Origin: Dyadobacter pollutisoli
GTDB lineage: Bacteria; Bacteroidota; Bacteroidia; Cytophagales; Spirosomataceae
DNA length: 64,000 bases
NCBI RefSeq assembly: GCF_026625565.1
Contig: NZ_CP112998.1
Span: 4,404,501-4,468,500, forward strand
Direction: 5' to 3'
The notes below the pieces were generated by a model. That model was given only the letters and a program-made list of their open reading frames with translations. It searched no databases and was not told the origin of the DNA. Below, one piece after another: positions 34,778 to 43,500 of this stretch (positions are counted from its first letter, which is position 1; the number at the start of each line of letters is the position of its first letter). The position numbers and the translations under genes were made by a program.

Positions 34778-35461
34778 ATGAGAAAGATCTGGTGGAAAAT
34801 CCTCTGCATCGTCATCATATTCTATGTGATCGTGATGGGAATAATGGGACCTGTTCCACGTCTACCTATTATCAATGAAAGTATCCGTAACACCTACTTT
34901 CATGTTGCGCTATGGTTTGCCATGACCATACTCCTTTTCACATCCATGATATTTTCCGTCAAATATCTAAACAAGGGACTCATCAAGAATGATGATATCG
35001 CAAGCGAGCTTGCCAAATCCGCCATCTTTTTTGGAATACTTGGTTGTCTGACGGGTTCTACCTGGGCCAATTATACTTGGGGTGATCCTTGGCCGAATGA
35101 TCCAAAATTGAATGGGGCCGCTATCGGAATATTGATTTACCTCGCATACCTTTTACTGAGGAGCTCTTTTGAAGACGAGCAGCGAAAAGCCCGCATTTCG
35201 TCGGTTTACAACATTTTCGCCTTCGCTGTATTTATCCCCATCATTTATATACTCCCCCGCCTGACAGACTCACTGCATCCGGGAAGTGGTGGAAACAGCA
35301 CGTTTGGATCCTACGACATTGACAATGATATTAGAAAAGTTCTATATCCTGCTGTCATCGGCTATGTGTTACTGGGTCTTTGGCTTGCTGAGCTGCGGAT
35401 CAGGATTAAGAGAATTAACCGCATCCGTGAAGAAGCGATCATTACCGCCGACAGAGCTTAA
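34778..35461 (+). CDS. ccmC: CcmC/CcsA-type haem-handling protein
   Basis: 227 residues, about six helices. The central segment TWANYTWGDPWPNDPKLNG is the tryptophan-rich haem-binding WWD-like loop, here with the Bacteroidota-style WPNDPKLNG ending. Histidines flanking the loop (for example H44 in TYFHVALWF) fit axial haem ligands. It would hand haem to CcmE in the inner membrane. It follows ccmB by 46 bases. Confidence 0.92.
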   Translation: MRKIWWKILCIVIIFYVIVMGIMGPVPRLPIINESIRNTYFHVALWFAMTILLFTSMIFSVKYLNKGLIKNDDIASELAKSAIFFGILGCLTGSTWANYTWGDPWPNDPKLNGAAIGILIYLAYLLLRSSFEDEQRKARISSVYNIFAFAVFIPIIYILPRLTDSLHPGSGGNSTFGSYDIDNDIRKVLYPAVIGYVLLGLWLAELRIRIKRINRIREEAIITADRA

Positions 35462-35536
35462 TTGCAAAGGCGGTATTTTTCAGCATCGCAAACATTTCAA
35501 ATCAAAAATTCGTTAAGATTTTAGTCAATTATTAAA

Positions 35537-35758
35537 ATGAAAAGAATCACCCTTATCCTCTTAACCCTGTTTCTAATATCAGGAAATTTGATGGCTCAGG
35601 CGTCAGAAGCGGTACCCATGGCAGACAAGCTACGTGAGGATGGCAAAATATGGGTTGTGGTGGCTGTAATTGCAGTCATTTTTGCTGGAATCGCGGTGAA
35701 TATGCTTAGGATAGATGCTAAGCTCAGAAAAATTGAAAAGGAACTAAATATCAAGTAG
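35537..35758 (+). CDS. CcmD-like small membrane protein
   Basis: 73 residues. An N-terminal signal-like hydrophobic stretch ends near LMAQAS, and one further transmembrane helix (about 40-56) is followed by a charged tail RIDAKLRKIEKEL. Size, topology and position between ccmC and ccmE fit CcmD, which stabilises the CcmC-CcmE complex. The sequence is divergent, so the call rests on context. It lies 4 bases before ccmE. Confidence 0.7.
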   Translation: MKRITLILLTLFLISGNLMAQASEAVPMADKLREDGKIWVVVAVIAVIFAGIAVNMLRIDAKLRKIEKELNIK

Positions 35759-35762
35759 TACC

Positions 35763-36197
35763 ATGAAAAAGATCCAGATATTCGGCCTAGTGATCATCGC
35801 AGTTGCCATTGGAATTATTGTTTCAACGGCCGGCGACGCCAGTACCTATGTCGATTTTACGAAAGCAAAGGAAATGGCGCAGGATGGCGACAATGAAAGC
35901 ATTCACGTCGTTGGTAAATTGAAAAAAGACGTTGCCGGTAGGATCGTAGAAATGGAGTACAAACCCGAGATCGACCCTAACTACTTCGTTTTCACATTGG
36001 TAGACAACCAGAATGTGGAACAGAGAGTAATTTATAAAAATACCAAACCACAGGATTTTGACAAATCCGAACAGGTTGTTGTAGTTGGAAAAATGAAAGA
36101 CGGTGCTTTTTCCGCTGAAAAAATACTAATGAAGTGCCCCTCGAAATACGAGAACGGTAAAATGGAAACCACTGAACATACCGCTACAAAATCATGA
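35763..36197 (+). CDS. ccmE: Cytochrome c maturation haem chaperone CcmE, CxxxY variant
   Basis: 144 residues. One N-terminal anchor helix (about 5-22) is followed by an OB-fold domain. The haem-binding site, HxxxY in the well-studied enterobacterial protein, is here CPSKY with C125 and Y129. Cysteine at this position is known from archaeal and some bacterial CcmE proteins and implies a different covalent link to haem. It carries haem from CcmC to CcmF in the periplasm. The stop overlaps the ccmF start in an ATGA. Confidence 0.92.
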   Translation: MKKIQIFGLVIIAVAIGIIVSTAGDASTYVDFTKAKEMAQDGDNESIHVVGKLKKDVAGRIVEMEYKPEIDPNYFVFTLVDNQNVEQRVIYKNTKPQDFDKSEQVVVVGKMKDGAFSAEKILMKCPSKYENGKMETTEHTATKS

Positions 36198-38791
36198 TTC
36201 ACAGCACGATTGGAAATACAGGGCACCTGCTGGTAATTGTCGCATTTGTAACCGCTCTCGTGGCAACCTATGCCTATTTCAAAGCTGGAATGGCAGGTGG
36301 CACGATTGAAGATACCCTCACTTGGAAGCGTTTTGCAAGGATCGTATTCTATTTTCACGTTGCAGCAGTGCTTGGCGTCGTCTTCTCGCTGTACTGGATC
36401 ATTGGCAATCATTATTTTGAATACCACTACGCCTGGAAAAATTCGTCCCTGTCGCTCCCGACCGGCTATACCATTTCCAGTTTCTGGCAGGATCAGGAAG
36501 GTAGTTTTCTTTTGTGGATCTTCTGGAATGTAATATTGGGTACCGTGCTCATTTTTTCAAATCGGTCGTGGGAAGCACCGGTAATGACCGTTTTTGCATT
36601 GGTACAAGCCTTTTTGACCTCCATGATACTGGGTGTAGTCATTCCTGGCCTGGACCTGAAAATTGGTTCTACACCATTCCTTTTGCTGAAAGAAGTAATG
36701 CCGGACCTGCCTGTTTACAAGATGGATCCGAATTTTATTCCAAAAGACGGAAATGGTCTAAACCCGTTATTACAAAACTATTGGATGGTAATCCACCCTC
36801 CTACGCTATTCCTCGGCTTCGCTACCACGCTGATCCCGTTCTCATTTGCTATTGCAGGTCTTTGGACCAAGAAAATTCAAGAATGGATACGCCCGGCATT
36901 GCCATGGGCATTGTTTTCGGCCATGATTCTGGGTATTGGTATTTTGATGGGTGCCTACTGGGCCTACGAAACGCTTAACTTCGGTAGCTACTGGAACTGG
37001 GATCCCGTTGAAAACTCATCGATCGTGCCCTGGCTGGTTTTAGTTGCTGCGGTTCATACCATGATCATCGGGCGGAAAAACGCGACAGCATTAAAAACGT
37101 CGTTTATACTGACCATTGCCACATTTATACTGATCCTGTACTCGACATTCATGACGAGGAGCGGTGTATTGGGAAATGCCTCTGTACACTCGTTTACGGA
37201 TTTGGGGCTTTCCGGTCAGTTGCTGATTTACCTGCTGACATTCACCATTGTAGCCATCGGTTTGCTTGTATATCGCTGGAAAAGCCTTCCTAATGATGAA
37301 GAAGAGGTTTCGACCTACTCTCAGGAATTCTGGATTTTTATTGGGGCCACATTGCTTTGCCTATCTGGCTTCCAGATTCTGGCAACCACCTCCATTCCGG
37401 TTTATAACAAGATCGCCGAAGCATTCGGTACTGTCCTGAACATGGCTTTGCCAGCGGATCAGGTAGCGCATTACAATAAATTCCAGCTGTGGTTTTTCTC
37501 ACTGATCATCGTTTTGACAGGTATCGGACAGTTTTTCTGGTGGAAAAGAGTTGGTAAAGGCAAGTTGCAGGCATTGTACAATCCTCTGCTGATCGCATTG
37601 CTGATTAGCGCGGCGGTCATTACCTTCAAAGGCGTAAAGGACATTCAGTACATCGTGCTGCTGACAACCGCGATCTTTGCTGTGGTGGCCAACGGAACGA
37701 TTTTGCTCAATATTATTCGCGGAAATTATAACCTTTCTGGCGGGGCGATCACACACATTGGTGTAGCCCTGATGCTGATCGGTATCCTCTTTTCTTCTGC
37801 CTATACGAGGGTTGTCTCGATCAATAACTCAGGCTTGATGATTTCCCGCAGCGAGGAATTCACCAGCAACGATAATAAAGAAAATAAGGAGAACATCACG
37901 CTTTGGCTGAATAAAGCTGAGAAAATGGGCGACTACATGCTCACCTGGCGTGATGTCCGTGTAGAACCGCGCCACATTCCCGGGTACATTCCAAAAAGCT
38001 GGGTGGACATTGTGGAAGGCGATTTTCACGCTGTTGCATTGAAAGACATTGTACTTGACGGCAAGAAATACAATTCGAAAGGCGATACCATCGAGATTTT
38101 CCCTGAAAACTTCTACTACGAGATCGAATACCGTGAACCGTCGGGCAGGATTTTCACATTGTTCCCACGAGTGCAGATCAACCCGAGAATGGGCGGCATC
38201 GTCTCTTCGCCGGACATTCAGCGCAAAGTGGATAAGGACTTGTACACTTATGTTTCCATGGTTACCAATCCAAATGCAGAACCAGTTTGGAGCCAGACGG
38301 AAAATTTCACCGTTAACCTGCGCGACACATTCTTTGTGAATGACTATGTGGCCATTCTGGACAATGTGGTAAGGACTGAACAGGTTGAAGGTGTTACGCT
38401 TGGAGCAGGCGACGCGGCAGTAAAAGCCATAATCCGCGTTCTTGACAAGGACAAGGAATTCGTTATTACGCCTTCTTTTGTGATCCGCGACCGCATGGTA
38501 GCCCGCAAGCCTGAGGTAAGCAATGAACTGGGCATGCGTATTCAGTTTCAGGAAATCAATCCGCAGACCGGGCAGTTCTCTTTCTCCGTCAACACCACGC
38601 AGCGAGATTTTATTGTCATGAAAGCGACCGAAAAACCACTCATTAACATCCTCTGGCTTGGTACTTTCGTGCTGGTCATTGGCTTTATCATGGCTACGGT
38701 AAGGCGTTTCAAAGACTTTGTAAAAATGAGAAACAAAGAAAGCCAGCCGGCTGGGCAGCGTAAGGTAAAACCAAAAGTCCAGACTGTCTGA
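36194..38791 (+). CDS. ccmF: CcmF-type cytochrome c haem lyase component
   Basis: 865 residues with about 14-15 helices. The haem-binding WWD motif is GSYWNWDPVENSSIVPWL (about residues 265-280). VIHPPTLFLGF and MTRSGVLGNASVHSFTD also match CcmF. A large periplasmic segment (about 560-800) precedes the final helix and a basic tail. It attaches haem from CcmE to apocytochrome c. CcmH/NrfEFG-type partners are not found in this window. It closes the operon, ending 17 bases before a strong terminator. Confidence 0.95.
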   Translation: MIHSTIGNTGHLLVIVAFVTALVATYAYFKAGMAGGTIEDTLTWKRFARIVFYFHVAAVLGVVFSLYWIIGNHYFEYHYAWKNSSLSLPTGYTISSFWQDQEGSFLLWIFWNVILGTVLIFSNRSWEAPVMTVFALVQAFLTSMILGVVIPGLDLKIGSTPFLLLKEVMPDLPVYKMDPNFIPKDGNGLNPLLQNYWMVIHPPTLFLGFATTLIPFSFAIAGLWTKKIQEWIRPALPWALFSAMILGIGILMGAYWAYETLNFGSYWNWDPVENSSIVPWLVLVAAVHTMIIGRKNATALKTSFILTIATFILILYSTFMTRSGVLGNASVHSFTDLGLSGQLLIYLLTFTIVAIGLLVYRWKSLPNDEEEVSTYSQEFWIFIGATLLCLSGFQILATTSIPVYNKIAEAFGTVLNMALPADQVAHYNKFQLWFFSLIIVLTGIGQFFWWKRVGKGKLQALYNPLLIALLISAAVITFKGVKDIQYIVLLTTAIFAVVANGTILLNIIRGNYNLSGGAITHIGVALMLIGILFSSAYTRVVSINNSGLMISRSEEFTSNDNKENKENITLWLNKAEKMGDYMLTWRDVRVEPRHIPGYIPKSWVDIVEGDFHAVALKDIVLDGKKYNSKGDTIEIFPENFYYEIEYREPSGRIFTLFPRVQINPRMGGIVSSPDIQRKVDKDLYTYVSMVTNPNAEPVWSQTENFTVNLRDTFFVNDYVAILDNVVRTEQVEGVTLGAGDAAVKAIIRVLDKDKEFVITPSFVIRDRMVARKPEVSNELGMRIQFQEINPQTGQFSFSVNTTQRDFIVMKATEKPLINILWLGTFVLVIGFIMATVRRFKDFVKMRNKESQPAGQRKVKPKVQTV

Positions 38792-38807
38792 CACATCAAT
38801 TTTCAGT

Positions 38808-38845
38808 AAAAAGGGATCAATAGCCAGCGCTAATGATCCCTTTTT
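38808..38845 (+). terminator. Rho-independent terminator of the ccm operon
   Basis: A perfect 12-bp inverted repeat (38808-38819 with 38834-38845) with a 14-base interior that itself contains a TAGC/GCTA pairing, ending in five T on the plus strand. It also ends in A-runs on the other side, so it may be bidirectional. Confidence 0.85.
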
Positions 38846-38899
38846 CATTTCGATACAACCACCAAATAGTAAATAAATTAACCACTAACTAAAGGTTCG

Positions 38900-38930
38900 T
38901 TTGAGTTGCGTATATACATGCCTAATTTAG
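38900..38930 (+). promoter_or_regulatory. Promoter of the amine oxidase gene (TTTG, 19 bases, TAATTTAG)
   Basis: TTTG at 38900-38903 and TAATTTAG at 38923-38930 are separated by 19 bases, the normal -33/-7 spacing of Bacteroidota promoters, with one mismatch in the -7 element. The ATG is 36 bases further on. This is the best two-part promoter in the window. Confidence 0.6.
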
Positions 38931-38965
38931 GATTGTTCCTCTAAAAAACATTCTTAAATCTATAC

Positions 38966-40348
38966 ATGAACACTATCACTCAACTCAGCTCCCGGAGAGA
39001 ATTTCTTCGCCAGTCCGCACTACTAGCCGGCAGCGCCATTGTATCAGCCAATGCATTCGGTAACATTCAAATCGGCAAAAAAACAAAAGTTATCGTTATT
39101 GGCGGCGGTTTCGCAGGACTTGCGGCAGCTTACGCACTCCGCAAAAAGAATGTAGACGTAACTGTAATAGAGTCTCGCAACAGGTTGGGTGGCCGGGTGT
39201 TTTCACACGTCATTGACCCTGTCCAAAACCTGACCGTGGAACTCGGCGCTGAATGGGTGGGAAATTCTCATACCCGCATTCGTGAGCTATGTGATGAGTT
39301 TAAATTAGAGCTGCTCAACAATCAGTTTGACACACATCTTATTTATAAAAATCAATATTCAAAGACCACCGACTGGGACTTCTCGGACGACTGGAAAGGT
39401 AAATTCAAGGTACTTTTAAAGCAGTACCAAACCATGACCGACCAGGACAAGCTGCATCTGGATCAAATGGACTGGTGGCGGTATCTGGTGAATAATGGCT
39501 GCGAGGGAAAGGACCTCATTCTTCGTGAACTACTCGACAGCACCGATTTTGGAGAAAGTATCAGGCACGTTTCCGCATTCATTGCCCTGGCCACATTTGC
39601 TGAAAGCAGTGAGAAAAATGAAATGGACCTCAAAATCAAAAATGGTAATGCCCAGCTTGCCAAAAAACTGGCCGAACAGATTGGTCAGGAGAACATTTTC
39701 ACCGGTCACAAAGTCACCAAAATTGAACAAAAAGAAAATGTGATTGTCCACTGTGAAAATGGCAAGACTTTCGAAGCCGACAAACTGATCTGCGCGATCC
39801 CGACATTTGCCATTAAAAACATTCAATGGGAACCCGGCATGCCTGACGAAAAAACCCGGGCCTTGAATGAGCTGCAATATGCCCGGATCAATAAAAATGC
39901 GCTGCTGTTCAATAAGAGGTTCTGGGAAGCTGAAAACTTTGACATGATCACCGATCAGGTACCTCATTATTTCTACCACGCCACTAAAAATCAGCCCTCT
40001 GCAAAAGGCGTGCTGATTTCATATACAATCGGCGAAAAGGCCGAACTGATAGCCAATCAAAATGACGAGTGGCGCAAAGAAATGATCCATCAGACGCTTA
40101 ATCCATTCTTTGGTGACGTGCGCGGCATGCTGCAATCCCAGGCAAATTACTACTGGGGCACCGACAATATTTCACAAGGTGCTTACGCGATGTATGGCAT
40201 CAATCAATGGCATACCACCAGGCCCGCTTTGCAAAAACCCTTCCTCCACACACACTTCGCCGGCGAACATCTGGCCGACTGGCAGGGATTTATGGAAGGG
40301 GCTTTGGTCTCCGGTGAAACGGCGGCCCTGGAAGTAATCGGCGCCTAA
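38966..40348 (+). CDS. Flavin-containing amine oxidase family protein
   Basis: 460 residues. The N-terminus has a twin-arginine-like SRREFLRQS followed by a hydrophobic stretch (LLAGSAIVSA), so it is probably exported folded. FAD-binding VIVIGGGFAGLAAAYAL and ESRNRLGGRVFS follow, and the C-terminal HFAGEHLADWQGFMEGALVSGE is the usual flavin-binding end of monoamine oxidases. It would oxidise an amine with H2O2 release; the substrate is unknown. It is convergent with the TonB-dependent receptor downstream, with only 10 bases between the stops. Confidence 0.9.
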   Translation: MNTITQLSSRREFLRQSALLAGSAIVSANAFGNIQIGKKTKVIVIGGGFAGLAAAYALRKKNVDVTVIESRNRLGGRVFSHVIDPVQNLTVELGAEWVGNSHTRIRELCDEFKLELLNNQFDTHLIYKNQYSKTTDWDFSDDWKGKFKVLLKQYQTMTDQDKLHLDQMDWWRYLVNNGCEGKDLILRELLDSTDFGESIRHVSAFIALATFAESSEKNEMDLKIKNGNAQLAKKLAEQIGQENIFTGHKVTKIEQKENVIVHCENGKTFEADKLICAIPTFAIKNIQWEPGMPDEKTRALNELQYARINKNALLFNKRFWEAENFDMITDQVPHYFYHATKNQPSAKGVLISYTIGEKAELIANQNDEWRKEMIHQTLNPFFGDVRGMLQSQANYYWGTDNISQGAYAMYGINQWHTTRPALQKPFLHTHFAGEHLADWQGFMEGALVSGETAALEVIGA

Positions 40349-40358
40349 TACCTGATTT

Positions 40359-42911
40359 TCAAAAGCGGAAGCCAAGCCTGGTGAAGAAAAAGGCACCATT
40401 GCTACCCATTTGAACAGGGTCCCATCCGCCACCAGATTCAGTAAGAGCAGGCAGCGACTTATCCGGATATACATTCAGGATGTTGCTGCCACCCACCGAA
40501 ATCGAGAAGTTTTTTGTCACCTTGTAATTCAGCGTCAGGTCAGTTTGCATTTTTGGTTTGTAAACATCAATCTCATAGTCCCAGTTAGCCAGCTTGATTT
40601 CCCCAAAACGGATCAAGCGAAGCATCAGGCTGAATTTATCCACAGAGTAGTCAAAAGTCAGGTTGATTTTCGAGGGCGGTGCAGATGCCAGTACGAAGCG
40701 GCGTTCGCGTTCATCAAAATAAATATCCTCCTTACCAGCCAGCTTAGGGCTGGTATTGACAGGCCCCAGATCCATCCAGTTGAAGTTGGCAGCCAATGTG
40801 GTACTAAGCCGTCCTACTCCTACCGGAGCGGAATGCGCAATGATCACGTCCAGGCCTTTCGTAGTGGTATATGACAATGCATTGGTAAAAAACTGCGCCT
40901 TTCCTACCCTTAAAGCCTTCAACAAATCACCGATTTCTTCGTCGTCATCGCTAAACTGCCCTGTCAACACGACCCGGTCTTTCACTTTCACGTAATATCC
41001 GTCCACGGTAACCGACAGCCGGGACGCAGGCGTAAAAGTAATCCCCAGGCTCGCATTCTGGGAAGTTTCCTGCTTCAATTGCGGGATACCGAGTGCCTTG
41101 GTAACCGCACTGTTGTTATTGGCGAGCAGCACCTCCACAGCCTGCCCGTTGACGAAATTGGTGAATGTAGAGTTGAAATATTTTTGCGCAAGCGAAGGCG
41201 CCCTGAACCCCGTACTAGCCGATCCGCGGATCGCCAAAGCATCGGTTAACTTGTATCGAAGTCCCAATTTACCATTCAACGTGCTCCCGAAATCGCTGTA
41301 ATTCTCAAACCTCAACGCAGCATCCACGAGGAACTTTTTGGTAATATCAGCCTCCACGTCCACATAAGCCCCTACATTCGAGCGGTCGTTGTCAGTCACG
41401 TCAGCCGGGCTGTACCCCGGAAATCCCTGTGAACCACCCGGATAAGTAGGATCATAATTGTAATAAGAGGCACGTTCACCTGCGAAAATCTTGTATCGCT
41501 CCGTCCGGTACTCCGCACCGAAAGCCAGGTTAAGGCCTTGCAAAACGCTCTTGTAGAAACGGGTAACATTCAGGTTGGTCACATTTTGCCCTAATTGAAA
41601 ACCGCCGGCATCAAAACTGGTTTGAGAAAGCGCTCCGAATGACCGGTTCAATGAGTTTTTGACGCCAAAATGAAATTTATTGAGCCCATAAGTATTACTC
41701 AAATCAATGTCCCAGGACTTCCATATCCCCCGCACACCCACGGTTACCGCACGATCTTTGATCTTGCTGGTAATAATCGGATCAAACCCGTTGGGGTAAA
41801 TAGACGGAATGTTCCGGTCGTCGTCCGGAAAACGCGTCCAGGCGTATGCGTCACCGCTACGCTCATTCAAACCGCCGAAACTATAAACCTGAAAATTGCT
41901 TCCCAGAGGAATTTTCGCATTGTAGTAAATAGCCGTATTATTGATTTTAGGATCACCGAATTGCCTCCGGGCCAGGTCAGCCTCACTATCAACCGTATTA
42001 GCGCGGTTGGTATGGTCACGGAAGTTGTAGTCTGCCGTTACATTCACAAATCCCTTTTTCGCGATTTTAACACCATAATTCAGATTTACATTGTAATTCA
42101 AGCCATCATATTTCTTATCGTCATATCGGTATTTTGCCTTAAAAATACCTGCATTCACATTCGCCGTCAGCTGATTGACGGATTCCTTCAACACGATGTT
42201 AATAACCCCCGCAATGGCATCCGAGCCGTATTGAGCGGCGGCACCGTCTCTCAAAATCTCAATTCTTTCAATCGCAGCAGCCGGGATTGCATTCAAATCC
42301 GTACCGGTGTTTCCCCTGCCACGTGAGCCGAAAAGGTTCACCAACGCAGATTGATGGCGCCGTTTTCCATTGATCAAAACCAATGTCTGATCAGGCCCAA
42401 GGCCACGTAGTGAGGCAGGATCGACGTGATCTGCACCATCTGAACCAGTCTGACGGTTTGAATTAAATGAAGGGGCAGCGAACTGAAGAAGCTGATTTAC
42501 ATCGAGCTGGCCCTGCTTAGTAGTCACTTCCCGAATATCGATCACATCCACTGGCGCCGGAGTGTCCGCAGATGATCTGTTCAAATTTCGTGAGCCGACA
42601 ACTGTCACCTGGTTAAGGACCGTGGCGTCCGTGAGTGCAAAATCCTGCGTCCCGGCACCATTTATTTCTCTTTCAATTTTGTTGTAACCCACATAAGTAA
42701 CGACCAGCGTCGCATTGTTAAACCCAACCGTTAATGCATAGTTTCCTCCACCATCCGTGGTTGTTCCATTGTTAGTACCCTTTTCGATTACCGATGCGCC
42801 GATCAGTGGCTCCCCTTTTTCATCGGTTACTTTGCCGGTTACTTTAAGGCTTTGAGCAAACGAAATGACGCACGAGAGGGTAAAAATGAGTGTAAAGAAA
42901 GCTCTGGTCAT
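40359..42911 (-). CDS. TonB-dependent outer-membrane receptor
   Basis: 850 residues from the ATG at 42911, where a clean signal peptide (to about ISFAQ) begins. A 60-residue upstream extension to 43091 is rejected. A carboxypeptidase-regulatory-like domain (about 22-100, VTGKVTDEKGEPLIGASV) precedes the plug domain (about 115-240, LRGLGPDQTLVLINGKRRH and EILRDGAAAQYGSDAIAGVINI). The rest is the beta-barrel, ending in the aromatic LGFRF. It would take up an unknown ligand across the outer membrane using TonB energy. No SusD partner is adjacent, so it is not a standard SusCD pair. Confidence 0.94.
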   Translation of the reverse strand: MTRAFFTLIFTLSCVISFAQSLKVTGKVTDEKGEPLIGASVIEKGTNNGTTTDGGGNYALTVGFNNATLVVTYVGYNKIEREINGAGTQDFALTDATVLNQVTVVGSRNLNRSSADTPAPVDVIDIREVTTKQGQLDVNQLLQFAAPSFNSNRQTGSDGADHVDPASLRGLGPDQTLVLINGKRRHQSALVNLFGSRGRGNTGTDLNAIPAAAIERIEILRDGAAAQYGSDAIAGVINIVLKESVNQLTANVNAGIFKAKYRYDDKKYDGLNYNVNLNYGVKIAKKGFVNVTADYNFRDHTNRANTVDSEADLARRQFGDPKINNTAIYYNAKIPLGSNFQVYSFGGLNERSGDAYAWTRFPDDDRNIPSIYPNGFDPIITSKIKDRAVTVGVRGIWKSWDIDLSNTYGLNKFHFGVKNSLNRSFGALSQTSFDAGGFQLGQNVTNLNVTRFYKSVLQGLNLAFGAEYRTERYKIFAGERASYYNYDPTYPGGSQGFPGYSPADVTDNDRSNVGAYVDVEADITKKFLVDAALRFENYSDFGSTLNGKLGLRYKLTDALAIRGSASTGFRAPSLAQKYFNSTFTNFVNGQAVEVLLANNNSAVTKALGIPQLKQETSQNASLGITFTPASRLSVTVDGYYVKVKDRVVLTGQFSDDDEEIGDLLKALRVGKAQFFTNALSYTTTKGLDVIIAHSAPVGVGRLSTTLAANFNWMDLGPVNTSPKLAGKEDIYFDERERRFVLASAPPSKINLTFDYSVDKFSLMLRLIRFGEIKLANWDYEIDVYKPKMQTDLTLNYKVTKNFSISVGGSNILNVYPDKSLPALTESGGGWDPVQMGSNGAFFFTRLGFRF

Positions 42912-43149
42912 AAACCGCCTATTTAGTATTGAATAAAGAATAAAATGCAATAATACATTACTATTCGCGATTTTATCAAAATAATATTTTAAGAAAAATA
43001 TTTTGCGCCAAATTATATATAAGTTACATATAGATTTTATGGAAATATGACAATTCCATGTAAAAGGTTTTAAAACGATGGTGTAATGCAAGCGTTTGAA
43101 TCCGTATCTTTACGACGAAAATGCATTATTCTCATTTGCCAATTTCCTC

Positions 43150-43449
43150 ATGATTTCCACCTTAATAAAATCTGCACTCGGTCGTCTCCGGATCGTCGCG
43201 TTTCTTGAAGGCGTTTCCTACCTCATTCTTTTGGGCATCGCGATGCCGTTAAAATATATCGTGGGTATTCCTCAGGCGGTCCGAGTCGTCGGAATGGCCC
43301 ACGGCGTGCTATTCGTTTTGTTTGTCATTTTACTCATTCAGGTGGCTACTGAAAGAAGCTGGACATTCAAAAAATCATTCCTGTCGTTCCTTTCTTCACT
43401 GGTTCCGTTCGGTACATTTTATGCCGATGCCAAGTGGTTTAGAAGCTAA
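43150..43449 (+). CDS. DUF3817 family small membrane protein
   Basis: 99 residues from the ATG at 43150; an in-frame TTG at 43096 is rejected. Three hydrophobic helices with GRLRIVAFLEGVSYLILLGIAM and VRVVGMAHGVLFVLF, then PFGTFYADAKW, match DUF3817 proteins. Their function is unknown. It is divergent from the TonB receptor and lies 51 bases before the DUF5916 gene. Confidence 0.9.
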   Translation: MISTLIKSALGRLRIVAFLEGVSYLILLGIAMPLKYIVGIPQAVRVVGMAHGVLFVLFVILLIQVATERSWTFKKSFLSFLSSLVPFGTFYADAKWFRS

Positions 43450-43500
43450 ATGTGCCTGGTAATTAGTCATTTATAAATTCCTACACCCCAAACCGATCAA

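Noticed and set aside
37829..38848. 339-codon open frame on the minus strand across the 3' part of ccmF
   Set aside because: It is antisense to a confidently assigned gene, has no family motifs and is compositionally odd; it arises from the codon use of ccmF.
41670..42326. 218-codon open frame on the plus strand inside the first TonB receptor gene
   Set aside because: Antisense frame of a clear receptor; no signal peptide or motif.
42912..43091. 60-residue N-terminal extension of the first TonB receptor
   Set aside because: A clean signal peptide begins at 42911 and the extension is not family-like.
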